From assembly GCF_001428335.1 (NCBI RefSeq), contig NZ_LMSG01000006.1:297-64296 (forward strand): a stretch of DNA of 64,000 bases, given 5' to 3'. The stretch is from Arthrobacter sp. Soil762 (GTDB lineage Bacteria > Actinomycetota > Actinomycetes > Actinomycetales > Micrococcaceae). Of this stretch, positions 44,918-53,302 are shown one piece after another (positions within the stretch are counted from its first letter, which is position 1; the number at the start of each line of letters is the position of its first letter). The notes beneath the pieces were generated by a model. It saw only the letters and a list, made by a program, of their open reading frames with translations, was not told where the DNA came from and made no database searches. The translations under genes and the position numbers were made by a program.

Positions 44918-46041
44918 AACAGGGTGGGCTGCTGACGCGGCCCGGCGGCGGCCGGTTGGGACTCCCCAGCCGGCCGTTCCTGTGTGCCGACGCCGGTAGA
45001 CGGGATACTCCCCGCCGGATACTGGGCTTCCTCGCCACGGGGATCATCTTCGAGGTCACGGTGGCTGAAGCCGTGGCCGCTGGTGAAGCCGTGCCGGTGC
45101 TTGAAATAGCGCACCTTTGCGGCGAGCCAGGTGCGGTATTCCTTGGACGCGTAGGACCCTGTGCCATAGAGGCGCCGGTAGCGGCCAGCCAGTTCCGGAT
45201 GGTTCTTGGCAATCCACTGCATAAACCACTCGCGTGTTCCCGGCTTCAGGTAGAGGGCGCCGGCGGTGACGCCCGTGGCACCGGCCGCGGCCAACGAAGC
45301 GAACAGGGAATCAAGGGCTTCGTCACTGTCGGACAGCCACGGCAGGATGGGCATCGCCATAACACCGCAGGGGAGCCCGGCATCGCGTAAGCGTGAGACC
45401 AGCTTCAGCCGCGCCCGAGGCCCGGGCGTGCCTGGTTCCACGGCTTCCGAGAGTGCCTCATCCGTCATGGCCAGTGAAATGCCCACCCCTACCGGCACCT
45501 GGGCGGCGGCCCGCTTCAGGAGCGGGATGTCCCGGCCGAGCAGCGTCCCCTTGGTGAGGATGGACAACGGCGTGCCTGAGTCAGCCAGCGCCGTGATGAT
45601 TCCCGGCATCAGCTGGTAACGGCCCTCGGCCCGCTGGTAGGGGTCCGTGTTGGTGCCAAGCGCCACCTGGTGACGGCCCCAGGACGGTTTGGCCAGCTCC
45701 TTCCGGAGGACCTCGGCCGCATTGACCTTGACCACCACCTGGCTGTCGAAATCCAGTCCGGCGTCAAAGTCGAGATACGTGTGGCTCTTGCGCGCAAAAC
45801 AGTAAACACAGGCGTGGCTGCAGCCGCGGTATGGGTTCACGGTCCACTCAAACGGCATCCGCGACCCGGCCACCACCTTATTGAGCACCGATTTGGCGGT
45901 GACCTCATGGAAGGTGATGCCGGCGAATTCGGGGGTGGTCACAGAACGGACCAACCCGGCAAGGGGAAGCAGGGCGGGTGATGGGCCACTTCCGAGGTCA
46001 TCGGCGGGCCGGGGCATCAGCGCTTGTGCATCCCATCTCAT
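44914..46041 (-). CDS. Rv2578c-family radical SAM protein (spore-photoproduct-lyase-like)
   Basis: A 375-residue radical SAM enzyme with the cluster motif in GCSHACVYCFARKSH. NPYRGCSHAC, ALGTNTDPYQ and LTKGTLLGRD are typical of the Rv2578c/SplB-like family. The C-terminal 50 residues are Gly/Pro/Gln-rich. Its mycobacterial homologue is, as I recall, among the LexA-regulated genes, and here a near-perfect SOS box covers the -10 region ten bases upstream of the ATG. A role in DNA repair or damage response is inferred; no substrate is known. Confidence 0.85.
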   Translation of the reverse strand: MRWDAQALMPRPADDLGSGPSPALLPLAGLVRSVTTPEFAGITFHEVTAKSVLNKVVAGSRMPFEWTVNPYRGCSHACVYCFARKSHTYLDFDAGLDFDSQVVVKVNAAEVLRKELAKPSWGRHQVALGTNTDPYQRAEGRYQLMPGIITALADSGTPLSILTKGTLLGRDIPLLKRAAAQVPVGVGISLAMTDEALSEAVEPGTPGPRARLKLVSRLRDAGLPCGVMAMPILPWLSDSDEALDSLFASLAAAGATGVTAGALYLKPGTREWFMQWIAKNHPELAGRYRRLYGTGSYASKEYRTWLAAKVRYFKHRHGFTSGHGFSHRDLEDDPRGEEAQYPAGSIPSTGVGTQERPAGESQPAAAGPRQQPTLF

Positions 46042-46050
46042 GTCCCCTAT

Positions 46051-46066
46051 TCGAATATATGTTCGA
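46051..46066 (-). promoter_or_regulatory. LexA (SOS) box covering the radical SAM gene promoter
   Basis: On the plus strand TCGAATATATGTTCGA, identical to the box at 9226-9241. On the minus strand TATATT inside the box is the likely -10, and an AGGGG ribosome site follows, so a bound repressor would block initiation directly. Confidence 0.85.
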
Positions 46067-46083
46067 ACTTAAGTCAAGGACCG

Positions 46084-46149
46084 GGCGCCGCGGAAGTCCG
46101 CGCGCCGGGCTCACCTCCGGCTGGCGGGAACTGCTGGTTCCTGCAGTTC
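46084..46149 (-). terminator. Two hairpins downstream of the SIMPL gene
   Basis: GAACTGC/GCAGTTC at 46128-46149 and CGCGG/CCGCG with extension at 46084-46106. They lie between the SIMPL gene end and the SOS promoter of the radical SAM gene, so they would separate the two transcripts. Confidence 0.4.
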
Positions 46150-46186
46150 CTGTCGAACCGTCACCCTGTACTTCCCCCGGGAACCG

Positions 46187-46843
46187 TCAGGCCAGCAATT
46201 CCCACACCACGGTGACGCTGGCGTTAATGCTCGCGTGGCCCGTCTCCACGCTGATGGCTTCGCTGGCGGCGGCGCGCTGGATCCGGGCCACCGGAACCGG
46301 CCCGGGCGCATCCGGGTGCTCGGCAACGGACATCACCGCGCCAAGCCGCGCGGACGCCAGTGATGCAAACTGCTCGGCCCTGGCAGTGGCATCCTGCCAT
46401 GCAGCTTCCCGGGCCAGGGAAGCGACGGCTGACTCATCCGAGAAGCCAAGTTCCAGTCCGTTCAGGCGCACGTCATCGCCGCCGGCATCTACTGCGGCCG
46501 CTATGACAGCGGATGCCGTGCTCACCTGCCGCAGGCGCACGGTGAGCACACTGGAGGTCACGTACCCGGTCACCTGCTGGCCCCCGCCGTCGCGCCAGAC
46601 GAACTCCGGCCGGACGTTCAGCCCGGAGGTCCGGATGTCCGCGTCAGCCACGCCGTGCCGGCGGAGCGCACCGGATACGGTTGCGGACGCTGTTCCTGCA
46701 TCCGCATAGGCGGCGCCCACGCTGTCCCGCCGGCACTCGACTCCCACAGAAATCGTCAGTAAGTCAGGTGGCGCCTCCGCCGTCCCCGTTCCGGTCACGG
46801 TGATGGTCCTGTTGTTGGTCGTGGTGTTGGGTTCGCCCGTCAT
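46187..46843 (-). CDS. SIMPL (DUF541) domain protein
   Basis: A 218-residue protein starting with TITVTGTGTAEAPPDLLTIS, the characteristic opening of the SIMPL/DUF541 family, followed by VECRRDSVGAAYADA and SGLNVRPEF. Family members are periplasmic, membrane or cytosolic and linked to oxidative-stress or signalling roles; no signal peptide is visible here. It starts two bases after the upstream HExxH gene, so they form an operon. Confidence 0.85.
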   Translation of the reverse strand: MTGEPNTTTNNRTITVTGTGTAEAPPDLLTISVGVECRRDSVGAAYADAGTASATVSGALRRHGVADADIRTSGLNVRPEFVWRDGGGQQVTGYVTSSVLTVRLRQVSTASAVIAAAVDAGGDDVRLNGLELGFSDESAVASLAREAAWQDATARAEQFASLASARLGAVMSVAEHPDAPGPVPVARIQRAAASEAISVETGHASINASVTVVWELLA

Positions 46844-46845
46844 TG

Positions 46846-47328
46846 TCAGACCTCGATTCCGCCGGCCCCATGGGGCGCCGGCTTTGGTGTCCTGATGTCA
46901 ACGTAACCGCCGGCTGCCAGGCCGGCCTGCCGTTCGAAGAAATTTGCCGACGCCGGATTGCCCGTCCGGAGCTGCGACCAGCCGGCGGCCAGGAAATATA
47001 GCGGAAGGAAGGGCAACCCCAGGCAGTAGGCGTACTGGCTGCAGTGCTTTTCCTCATGCCGCAGGAGCGCCGGATTGGACGTCAGTTCTTCAGTCCGGAT
47101 CCGGCAGATGACCACGTTGCCCAGGGTGAAGGCCCCCGCATACGGAATGCGCCACCGGTAGCCGGACGCTATGACCAGCCCGCGGGGGCCTTTGCTGACG
47201 GCGGCTCCCGCTGCCGCGGCAACGGCCAGGCCCAGCAGGGTAGTGCCGTTGACCAGGTTGGCGAGCTGTCGTACGCGCTGCCCCGGCGTCAACAGCTGCG
47301 CGGCTGACAGGCCCTGCCCTTGTGTCAT
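46846..47328 (-). CDS. HExxH-motif membrane-associated protein, unknown family
   Basis: A 160-residue protein with a hydrophobic stretch near residues 32-55 and another at about 120-135, and the zinc-type motif LLRHEEKHCSQY (HEEKH), followed 35 residues later by FFERQAGLAA that could supply a third ligand. It resembles small DUF4157-like metallopeptidase domains but I cannot assign it. ATG 47328 has TACCAT six bases ahead, a leaderless start. Upstream gene of the SIMPL pair. Confidence 0.6.
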   Translation of the reverse strand: MTQGQGLSAAQLLTPGQRVRQLANLVNGTTLLGLAVAAAAGAAVSKGPRGLVIASGYRWRIPYAGAFTLGNVVICRIRTEELTSNPALLRHEEKHCSQYAYCLGLPFLPLYFLAAGWSQLRTGNPASANFFERQAGLAAGGYVDIRTPKPAPHGAGGIEV

Positions 47329-47334
47329 GAGGCC

Positions 47335-47340
47335 ATGGTA
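47335..47340 (-). promoter_or_regulatory. -10 box of leaderless promoter for the HExxH-SIMPL operon
   Basis: TACCAT on the minus strand ends six bases before the ATG at 47328. Confidence 0.45.
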
Positions 47341-47528
47341 GCCGGAGCCTTCACTTAGACTGGAAGATAGTGGCCGCCAGTTTGACCGGTGTGCCCTGAC
47401 CTGGTCATCGAGTGCCTTCACCTTGGGTGAATCCACAACATGACCTGCCAGTGACGGATGCGCTGCCGGGAAACCGCGCACGGCTGCACCCCTCACCGGC
47501 AGCCCCGACTCGTAGCTAAGAACAGTAG

Positions 47529-48590
47529 ATGACTGAAACTTTGCCGGGCGCCGCCATCCCGAACCCTACGGATGAAGCCGCCATCACTGCCGCTGTAGAC
47601 CAGGCCATCGCCGCCATTGCCGGCGCCGGCTCCCTCGACGAGCTCAAGGCGGTGAGGCTGGCGCATACCGGTGAGAAGTCACCGCTGAGCCTGGCCAACC
47701 GCGAAATCGGTGGCCTGCCGAAAGACCAGAAAGCCGTCGCCGGCAAACTCATGGGTTCCTCCCGCGGCCGGGTCAACAAGGCGCTCGCGGACCGCACGGC
47801 CGAGCTGGAAGCACAAAACGACGCCCGGATCCTGCTGGAAGAGACAGTGGACGTCACGGCCGCCCCGCGCCGCCGTCGTGCCGGCGCGAGGCACCCGCTG
47901 TCCACGCTGCAGGACCGCGTGGCGGACATCTTTGTTGGCATGGGCTGGGAAATCGCCGAAGGCCCCGAGGTTGAATCCGAGTGGTTCAACTTCGACGCAC
48001 TGAACTTCAAGCCGGACCACCCGGCCCGCGAAATGCAGGACACGTTCTTCGTGGAGCCGCCCGAGGCGCACCTCCTGATGCGTACCCACACCTCGCCGGT
48101 GCAGGTCCGGTCCATGCTGGAACGCGAAGCCCCCATCTACGTGCTGTGCCCGGGCAAGGTGTTCCGCACCGACGAGCTGGACGCCACCCACACACCCGTG
48201 TTCCACCAGTTCGAGGGCCTGGCCATCGACAAGCACCTGAGCATGGCGGACCTCCGCGGAACGCTGGAGCATTTCGCCCGGCAGATGTTCGGCGACGAAG
48301 CCCAGATCCGGCTGCGCCCCAACTACTTCCCGTTCACCGAGCCCTCCGCTGAACTGGACATCTGGCACCCCGGGGCCAAGGGCGGCCCCCGCTGGATCGA
48401 GTGGGGCGGCTGCGGCATGGTCAACCCCAACGTGCTCCGCGCCGCGGGCATCGACCCGGACATCTATTCAGGCTTTGCCTTCGGCATGGGCATCGAGCGC
48501 ACCCTTATGTTCCGCAATGAGGTGGGCGACATGCGCGACATGATCGAAGGCGATGTACGTTTCAGCGAGCACTTCGGGATGGAGATCTAA
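47529..48590 (+). CDS. pheS: Phenylalanine-tRNA ligase alpha subunit
   Basis: A 353-residue class II synthetase subunit. [20 protein letters not shown] and [18 protein letters not shown] are conserved; motif 3 is [10 protein letters not shown]. pheT follows after two bases. A TAAGAA element six bases before the ATG could be a weak leaderless -10. Confidence 0.97.
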   Translation: MTETLPGAAIPNPTDEAAITAAVDQAIAAIAGAGSLDELKAVRLAHTGEKSPLSLANREIGGLPKDQKAVAGKLMGSSRGRVNKALADRTAELEAQNDARILLEETVDVTAAPRRRRAGARHPLSTLQDRVADIFVGMGWEIAEGPEVESEWFNFDALNFKPDHPAREMQDTFFVEPPEAHLLMRTHTSPVQVRSMLEREAPIYVLCPGKVFRTDELDATHTPVFHQFEGLAIDKHLSMADLRGTLEHFARQMFGDEAQIRLRPNYFPFTEPSAELDIWHPGAKGGPRWIEWGGCGMVNPNVLRAAGIDPDIYSGFAFGMGIERTLMFRNEVGDMRDMIEGDVRFSEHFGMEI

Positions 48591-48592
48591 CA

Positions 48593-51136
48593 GTGCGTAT
48601 CCCACTTTCCTGGCTGCGTGAATTCGCAGCAGTACCGGCCGGAGCAACGGCCGAAGACCTGATGGCCGAACTGGTCAAGGTCGGTTTTGAAGAGGAAGCG
48701 GTCCACCGCCCCACGGACACCCTGCAGGGTCCCATCGTTGTGGGCCAGGTCCTGAGCATCGTCAAGGAACCCCAGACCAACGGCAAAACCATCAACTGGT
48801 GCCAGGTCCGGGTTGTCCCCGAAGGCCAGGAACAGTCCCTGACCGGCGAAGGCATCGACCCGTCCGGGGTGCAGGGGATCATCTGCGGCGCGCACAACTT
48901 CGTGGAGGGCGACAAGGTGGTAGTCACGCTGCCCGGCGCGGTCCTGCCCGGCGACTTCCACATCTCCGCGCGGAAGACCTACGGCCACCTCTCCGCCGGC
49001 ATGATCGCCTCCGTCCGCGAACTGGGCATCGGTGAAGACCACGACGGCATCCTGGTCCTGTCCCGCATCGGGCTTGATCCGGAAATCGGCACGGATGCCA
49101 TGGAACTGCTGGGCCTCTATGACCAGGCAGCCGAGATCAACGTGACCCCGGACCGCGGCTACGCGTTCTCCATCCGTGGTGTGGCCCGCGAATATGCGCA
49201 CGCAACCGGCACGGGGTTCACGGACCCCGCGTCAAAGGTCCAGGCCCCGGCGGAACTTTCCGGCGGCTACGGCGTCAAGCTCAACGACGACGCGCCCATC
49301 TACGGCAAACCCGGCTGCGACCGTTTTGTGGCCCGCACCGTCCGCGGCGTCGACGCCACCAAGCCGACGCCGCCGTGGATGACCTCAAGGCTCCGGCTTG
49401 CCGGGATCCGTTCCATCTCCCTGCCCGTGGACATCTCCAACTACGTGATGCTCGAGCTTGGCCAGCCCACGCACTGCTATGACCTGGACAAACTGTCCGG
49501 CGACATCGTGGTCCGCCGGGCCGTGGCGGGGGAGAAGATCACCACCCTGGACGACAAGGAGCGCACGCTCGACGTCGAGGACCTCCTCATCACCGACGGA
49601 TCCGGCGCGATCGGCATTGCCGGCGTGATGGGCGGCGCAGCCACCGAGGTGAGCGATTCGACGTCGAACGTCCTGGTGGAAGCTGCGCACTTCGACGAGG
49701 TGTCCATTGGCCGTTCCCGCCGCCGGCACAAGCTGCCGTCCGAGGCGTCCAAGCGCTTCGAGCGCGGCGTCGACTGGCACGTTGCGGACATCGCTGCCCA
49801 GCGTGTTGTTGACCTCCTGGTGGACCTCGCCGGCGGGGTTGCTGACGAGGCGGGGACCGACGTCGGGACCGCACCGGATGCCGTGACCATCGCGCTGCCG
49901 GAAGCCTTCGCCGCCCAGCGGATCGGCATCGATTTCACCGAAGAGCAGATCACCACCTCGCTGGTGGACCTCGGTGCCGTGGTGGAAAAAGCCGACGGCG
50001 GCTGGACCGTTACCGCCCCCAGCTGGCGCAACGACCTGGAAACCAAGGAAGACCTCTCCGAGGAAATCGCGCGGCTGGTGGGCTACGACAACATCCCCGC
50101 CACCCTTCCGGTGGCCCCTCCGGGACGTGGCCTGACCCGCGTGCAGCAGCAGCGACGTCGGCTCATCCAGTCACTGGCCGACGCCGGTCTGACCGAAGTC
50201 CTGGCCTACCCGTTCGCCTCCAAGGCGGCCAACGACACGTTCGGCGTCGCCGAGCAGGGTGCGGCCCGGAGCGCGGTCAAGCTGGCGAACCCGATCAGCG
50301 AGGAACACGGCTTCCTGCGCACGTCCATCCTCCCCGGGCTGATCGAGGTGGCCAAGCGGAACTACTCCCGCGGGTTCCGCGACCTGGCGCTGTTCGAGTC
50401 GGGCCTCGTTTTCCTGCCGGGCGAGACCTTGGGTACGCCGTCGATCCCGCCGCTGGGCGTCAAGCCTTCCGACGAGGTACTGGATGCACTGTACGACGGC
50501 GTTCCGGACCAGCCGCTGCACGTCGCCGCTGTCCTCACCGGCCATGATTCACCCGCTGCTGCCGGCCACACGCCGCGCTTGTGGGACTGGTCCGACGCAC
50601 TTGACATTGCCCGGCTCGCCGGGGATGTCCTGGGTGTGGAGGTTGTGGTCAGCCAGGGTGCGCACCAGGCGTTCCACCCGGGCCGTGCCGCGCAGCTCTC
50701 GCTGCGGACCGGCGAAGTAGTGGGTTACGCCGGCGAGCTGCACCCGAAGCTCCTGGCCGCGCACGACATGCCTGCCCGTTCGGTGGCGCTGGAGTTCAAC
50801 GCGGATGCCCTGTTCGAGGCAGCCGCGGATGTGATTGTGGCCCGCTACATCTCCACGTTCCCGGTGGCCACCCAGGACGTTGCCCTGGTGGTGCCGCAGG
50901 AGATTCCCGCGGACCAGGTCCTCGAAGCGCTCCGCGAAGGCGCCGGCGAGCTTCTGGAGGACGTGGCGCTGTTCGACGTCTACGCCGGCAAGGGTATTGA
51001 AGAAGGCAAGAAATCGCTCGCCTTCGGCCTGCGTTTCCGGGCAACGGACCGGACGCTGACAGCCGATGAGGCCTCGGCTGCGCGCGAAAGCGCGGTTGCC
51101 CTGGCTGCAGAGCGCTTCGGCGCCGTCCAGCGCTAA
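48593..51136 (+). CDS. pheT: Phenylalanine-tRNA ligase beta subunit
   Basis: An 847-residue subunit with the N-terminal EMAP/tRNA-binding domain (GQVLSIVKEPQTNGKTINWC), B3/B4 editing domain, B5 domain, and C-terminal ferredoxin-fold anticodon-binding domain (RYISTFPVATQDVALVV). GTG start two bases after pheS. In many actinobacteria argC follows; here 8.6 kb of accessory genes intervene. Confidence 0.97.
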   Translation: MRIPLSWLREFAAVPAGATAEDLMAELVKVGFEEEAVHRPTDTLQGPIVVGQVLSIVKEPQTNGKTINWCQVRVVPEGQEQSLTGEGIDPSGVQGIICGAHNFVEGDKVVVTLPGAVLPGDFHISARKTYGHLSAGMIASVRELGIGEDHDGILVLSRIGLDPEIGTDAMELLGLYDQAAEINVTPDRGYAFSIRGVAREYAHATGTGFTDPASKVQAPAELSGGYGVKLNDDAPIYGKPGCDRFVARTVRGVDATKPTPPWMTSRLRLAGIRSISLPVDISNYVMLELGQPTHCYDLDKLSGDIVVRRAVAGEKITTLDDKERTLDVEDLLITDGSGAIGIAGVMGGAATEVSDSTSNVLVEAAHFDEVSIGRSRRRHKLPSEASKRFERGVDWHVADIAAQRVVDLLVDLAGGVADEAGTDVGTAPDAVTIALPEAFAAQRIGIDFTEEQITTSLVDLGAVVEKADGGWTVTAPSWRNDLETKEDLSEEIARLVGYDNIPATLPVAPPGRGLTRVQQQRRRLIQSLADAGLTEVLAYPFASKAANDTFGVAEQGAARSAVKLANPISEEHGFLRTSILPGLIEVAKRNYSRGFRDLALFESGLVFLPGETLGTPSIPPLGVKPSDEVLDALYDGVPDQPLHVAAVLTGHDSPAAAGHTPRLWDWSDALDIARLAGDVLGVEVVVSQGAHQAFHPGRAAQLSLRTGEVVGYAGELHPKLLAAHDMPARSVALEFNADALFEAAADVIVARYISTFPVATQDVALVVPQEIPADQVLEALREGAGELLEDVALFDVYAGKGIEEGKKSLAFGLRFRATDRTLTADEASAARESAVALAAERFGAVQR

Positions 51137-51148
51137 ACGCGGATCCGG

Positions 51149-51844
51149 ATGGCAGGGCTGGTGGGGGCGGGGCCGGTGGCGCCGGTCCTGCGTTCCTGCC
51201 CTCCCGGCGTATCCGGAGGGCAGGACCCGACGGCGGGCCACCAGTCGATAGTGCTGGGGCCCGCCGAGCTGGCCCGCGCGGCGGCCCTGGCACCCGGCCC
51301 GCGGGCCGTTTTTGTCACCGGCCGGCGTGCCCTGCGAAGGTTCGCAGCAGAACTGCTGGACGTCCCGGCGTCGGACCTCACCACCCACTTCAGCTGCCCC
51401 CGGTGCGGCTCCGGCCCCGAGCTATCGCACGGCAGGCCGGGCTATGCGTTCAGGGGAGAGCCGGTGCCGCTCGCGCTGAGCCTGTCCCGGAGTTCCGGGT
51501 GGATCCTGTTGGGCGCCGTGGTGGATCCACCGGCCGGAGTCACGATGGGCCTGGACCTGGCGGACCCGTCCGGCATGGCCTTTGAGGGGTTCGAGGGCGT
51601 GGCCCTCACCGCCGCGGAGCGCGCGGGCCTAACCGGGCTGGCCGGGCCTCTGCTGCTGCAGGAGCGGGCAAGGCTCTGGGCGCGCAAGGAAGCCTGGCTC
51701 AAGATGACGGGCGACGGTCTCGCCACGGCACCGGACACCCTCGACGTTTTGTCGCGCCAGGAAATCCGGGACCTGGCCGCCGGCGAGGCGGGCCTCCCGC
51801 TCAACTTTCGCGCCGCCGTCGCGGTATCGCGCACCGGCAGCTAG
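51149..51844 (+). CDS. Sfp-type 4'-phosphopantetheinyl transferase
   Basis: A 231-residue enzyme that loads carrier proteins with the phosphopantetheine arm. The core motif WARKEAWLKMTGDGL is the W-x2-KEA-x2-K signature; the Mg-binding region is TMGLDLADPSG (G-x-D). CPRCGSGPELSHGRPGY is the N-terminal CoA-contacting loop seen in actinobacterial homologues. It starts 12 bases after pheT on the same strand and ends 26 bases from the convergent M1 peptidase gene. The nearest carrier-protein gene is the NRPS at 53303-57286, whose Ser562 it probably modifies. Confidence 0.85.
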   Translation: MAGLVGAGPVAPVLRSCPPGVSGGQDPTAGHQSIVLGPAELARAAALAPGPRAVFVTGRRALRRFAAELLDVPASDLTTHFSCPRCGSGPELSHGRPGYAFRGEPVPLALSLSRSSGWILLGAVVDPPAGVTMGLDLADPSGMAFEGFEGVALTAAERAGLTGLAGPLLLQERARLWARKEAWLKMTGDGLATAPDTLDVLSRQEIRDLAAGEAGLPLNFRAAVAVSRTGS

Positions 51845-51870
51845 CGACGTTGTCGTCAGCGTTTTGCTGG

Positions 51871-53250
51871 TCAGCGCACCGGCAGTGGCGGGAGGGCTGC
51901 TTCGAGCAGCCACGGGTGCAGCAGCGCCTCGGTGTCCAGGCCGGTAGCCCGGTCCGCGGCGAGAATAAACGCCGCCGTGGACACTGAACCGTGACGGTGG
52001 GCATCCGTCCAGTCGTGCAGCAACGCAAAGAATGCCAGGTCGCCGCACCGGACCCGCAGGGCATGCAGGGCCAGGGCTCCCCGCTTGTAGACGCGGTCAT
52101 CAAACATAAGCTCCGGCCCGGGGTCGCCCACGATAATGTCCTGGCTGCCGGCGGCGAGTTTCCGCCAGGCTGCGGCGGCCCGGTTCGCGACAGGCAGGAC
52201 GCCCGCCTCCTCCGACCAGATCCACTCCGCATAGCAGGCGAAGCCCTCGTGGAGCCAGATGTCCGACCATGATGCGGCAGTGAGGGAGTTCCCGAACCAC
52301 TGGTGTGCGAGTTCGTGGGCGATGAGCCGCTGGGATTCCCACTCCTGCGTCAGATGGTTCCGGCCCAGAATGGAGAGCGTCTGCGCTTCAAGCGGTATTT
52401 CCAGCTCGTCTTCGGTCACCACCACGGAGTATTCCGGGAAAGGGTAGGGCCCGAAACAGCTGGCAAAGGTGCGCATCATCTCAGGCTGCCTCGCCAGGCC
52501 TTCGCGGGCCGTGTCGACCAGCAGTGCCGGGACGGCGGCGAACTGCGGAACCTGCCCGTCCACGGGGAAGGGGGTCAGGGCGAGGAACTCATAGCGGCCG
52601 ATCTGGACCGTGGCCAGGTAGGTGGCCATGGGCTCGGCCTGTTCGTAGACCCAGGTCTCGCGGCTGGCCCTGCTGGTGTGGGAGATCAGGGTGCCGTTAC
52701 ACACGGCCCGGTAATTGGCGTCGGTGGTCACGCTGATCCGGTAGCTGGCCTTGTCGCCGGGGTGGTCGTTGCACGGGAACCAGGAGGCGGCGCCGTTCGG
52801 CTGGCCGGCCACAAGGACCCCGTCGGTGAGTTCCTCCCAGCCCACCTCGCCCCAGAACCCGCGCCGGGGACCAGGGTTGCCTTCGTAGCGGATGTCGAGG
52901 GTAAATTCCTCGCCCGCCGGCAGCGCGGCCTCGGGCACAATGACCAACTGCCCGGCGCGCTGGCTGAACTTTTTGACCCGGCGCCCGCTGAGCTGGATCT
53001 TCGTGGCCCGGAGCCCGGTCAGGTCCAGCACGAGGGCCGCCGTAGCGTACTGTGTGACCGCGCTCAGGACCGCACGCCCGCTCAGGCGGTTACTGCTGAG
53101 CTTGTAGTCAATGTCCAGTTCGTAGCGGCGGACCTTGTACGCGTTTGTGCCATGGCCGGGCATATAGGGGTCGGGCGCAGATGCGCCGTGCTCCGAGTTG
53201 CGTGCTGGGCCGGTATTCGCGGCCGTGGGGCTCGGTGCGGGGGAACTCAT
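51871..53250 (-). CDS. M1-family zinc aminopeptidase
   Basis: A 459-residue peptidase. Zinc ligands are H312, H316 (HELAHQWFGN) and E335 (WLHEGFACYAEW), the gluzincin HExxH-x18-E pattern. The usual GAMEN exopeptidase loop is replaced by EIPLEAQT at about 284-291, as in shorter bacterial M1 proteins. The C-terminal helical domain of large aminopeptidases is absent. No signal peptide. It lies 52 bases downstream of the NRPS on the same strand. From memory, the poly-lysine-degrading enzymes of epsilon-poly-lysine producers are also M1-type exopeptidases, so a role in product turnover or self-protection is plausible but inferred. Confidence 0.88.
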   Translation of the reverse strand: MSSPAPSPTAANTGPARNSEHGASAPDPYMPGHGTNAYKVRRYELDIDYKLSSNRLSGRAVLSAVTQYATAALVLDLTGLRATKIQLSGRRVKKFSQRAGQLVIVPEAALPAGEEFTLDIRYEGNPGPRRGFWGEVGWEELTDGVLVAGQPNGAASWFPCNDHPGDKASYRISVTTDANYRAVCNGTLISHTSRASRETWVYEQAEPMATYLATVQIGRYEFLALTPFPVDGQVPQFAAVPALLVDTAREGLARQPEMMRTFASCFGPYPFPEYSVVVTEDELEIPLEAQTLSILGRNHLTQEWESQRLIAHELAHQWFGNSLTAASWSDIWLHEGFACYAEWIWSEEAGVLPVANRAAAAWRKLAAGSQDIIVGDPGPELMFDDRVYKRGALALHALRVRCGDLAFFALLHDWTDAHRHGSVSTAAFILAADRATGLDTEALLHPWLLEAALPPLPVR

Positions 53251-53302
53251 AAGACGGTCTTTCCGATCAGCGTTGGGCGACAGGACAGCTGGTATTGCGG
53301 GG

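Noticed and set aside
46846..47496. Longer 216-codon version of the HExxH gene
   Set aside because: The added 56 residues look random and run across the leaderless promoter in front of ATG 47328.
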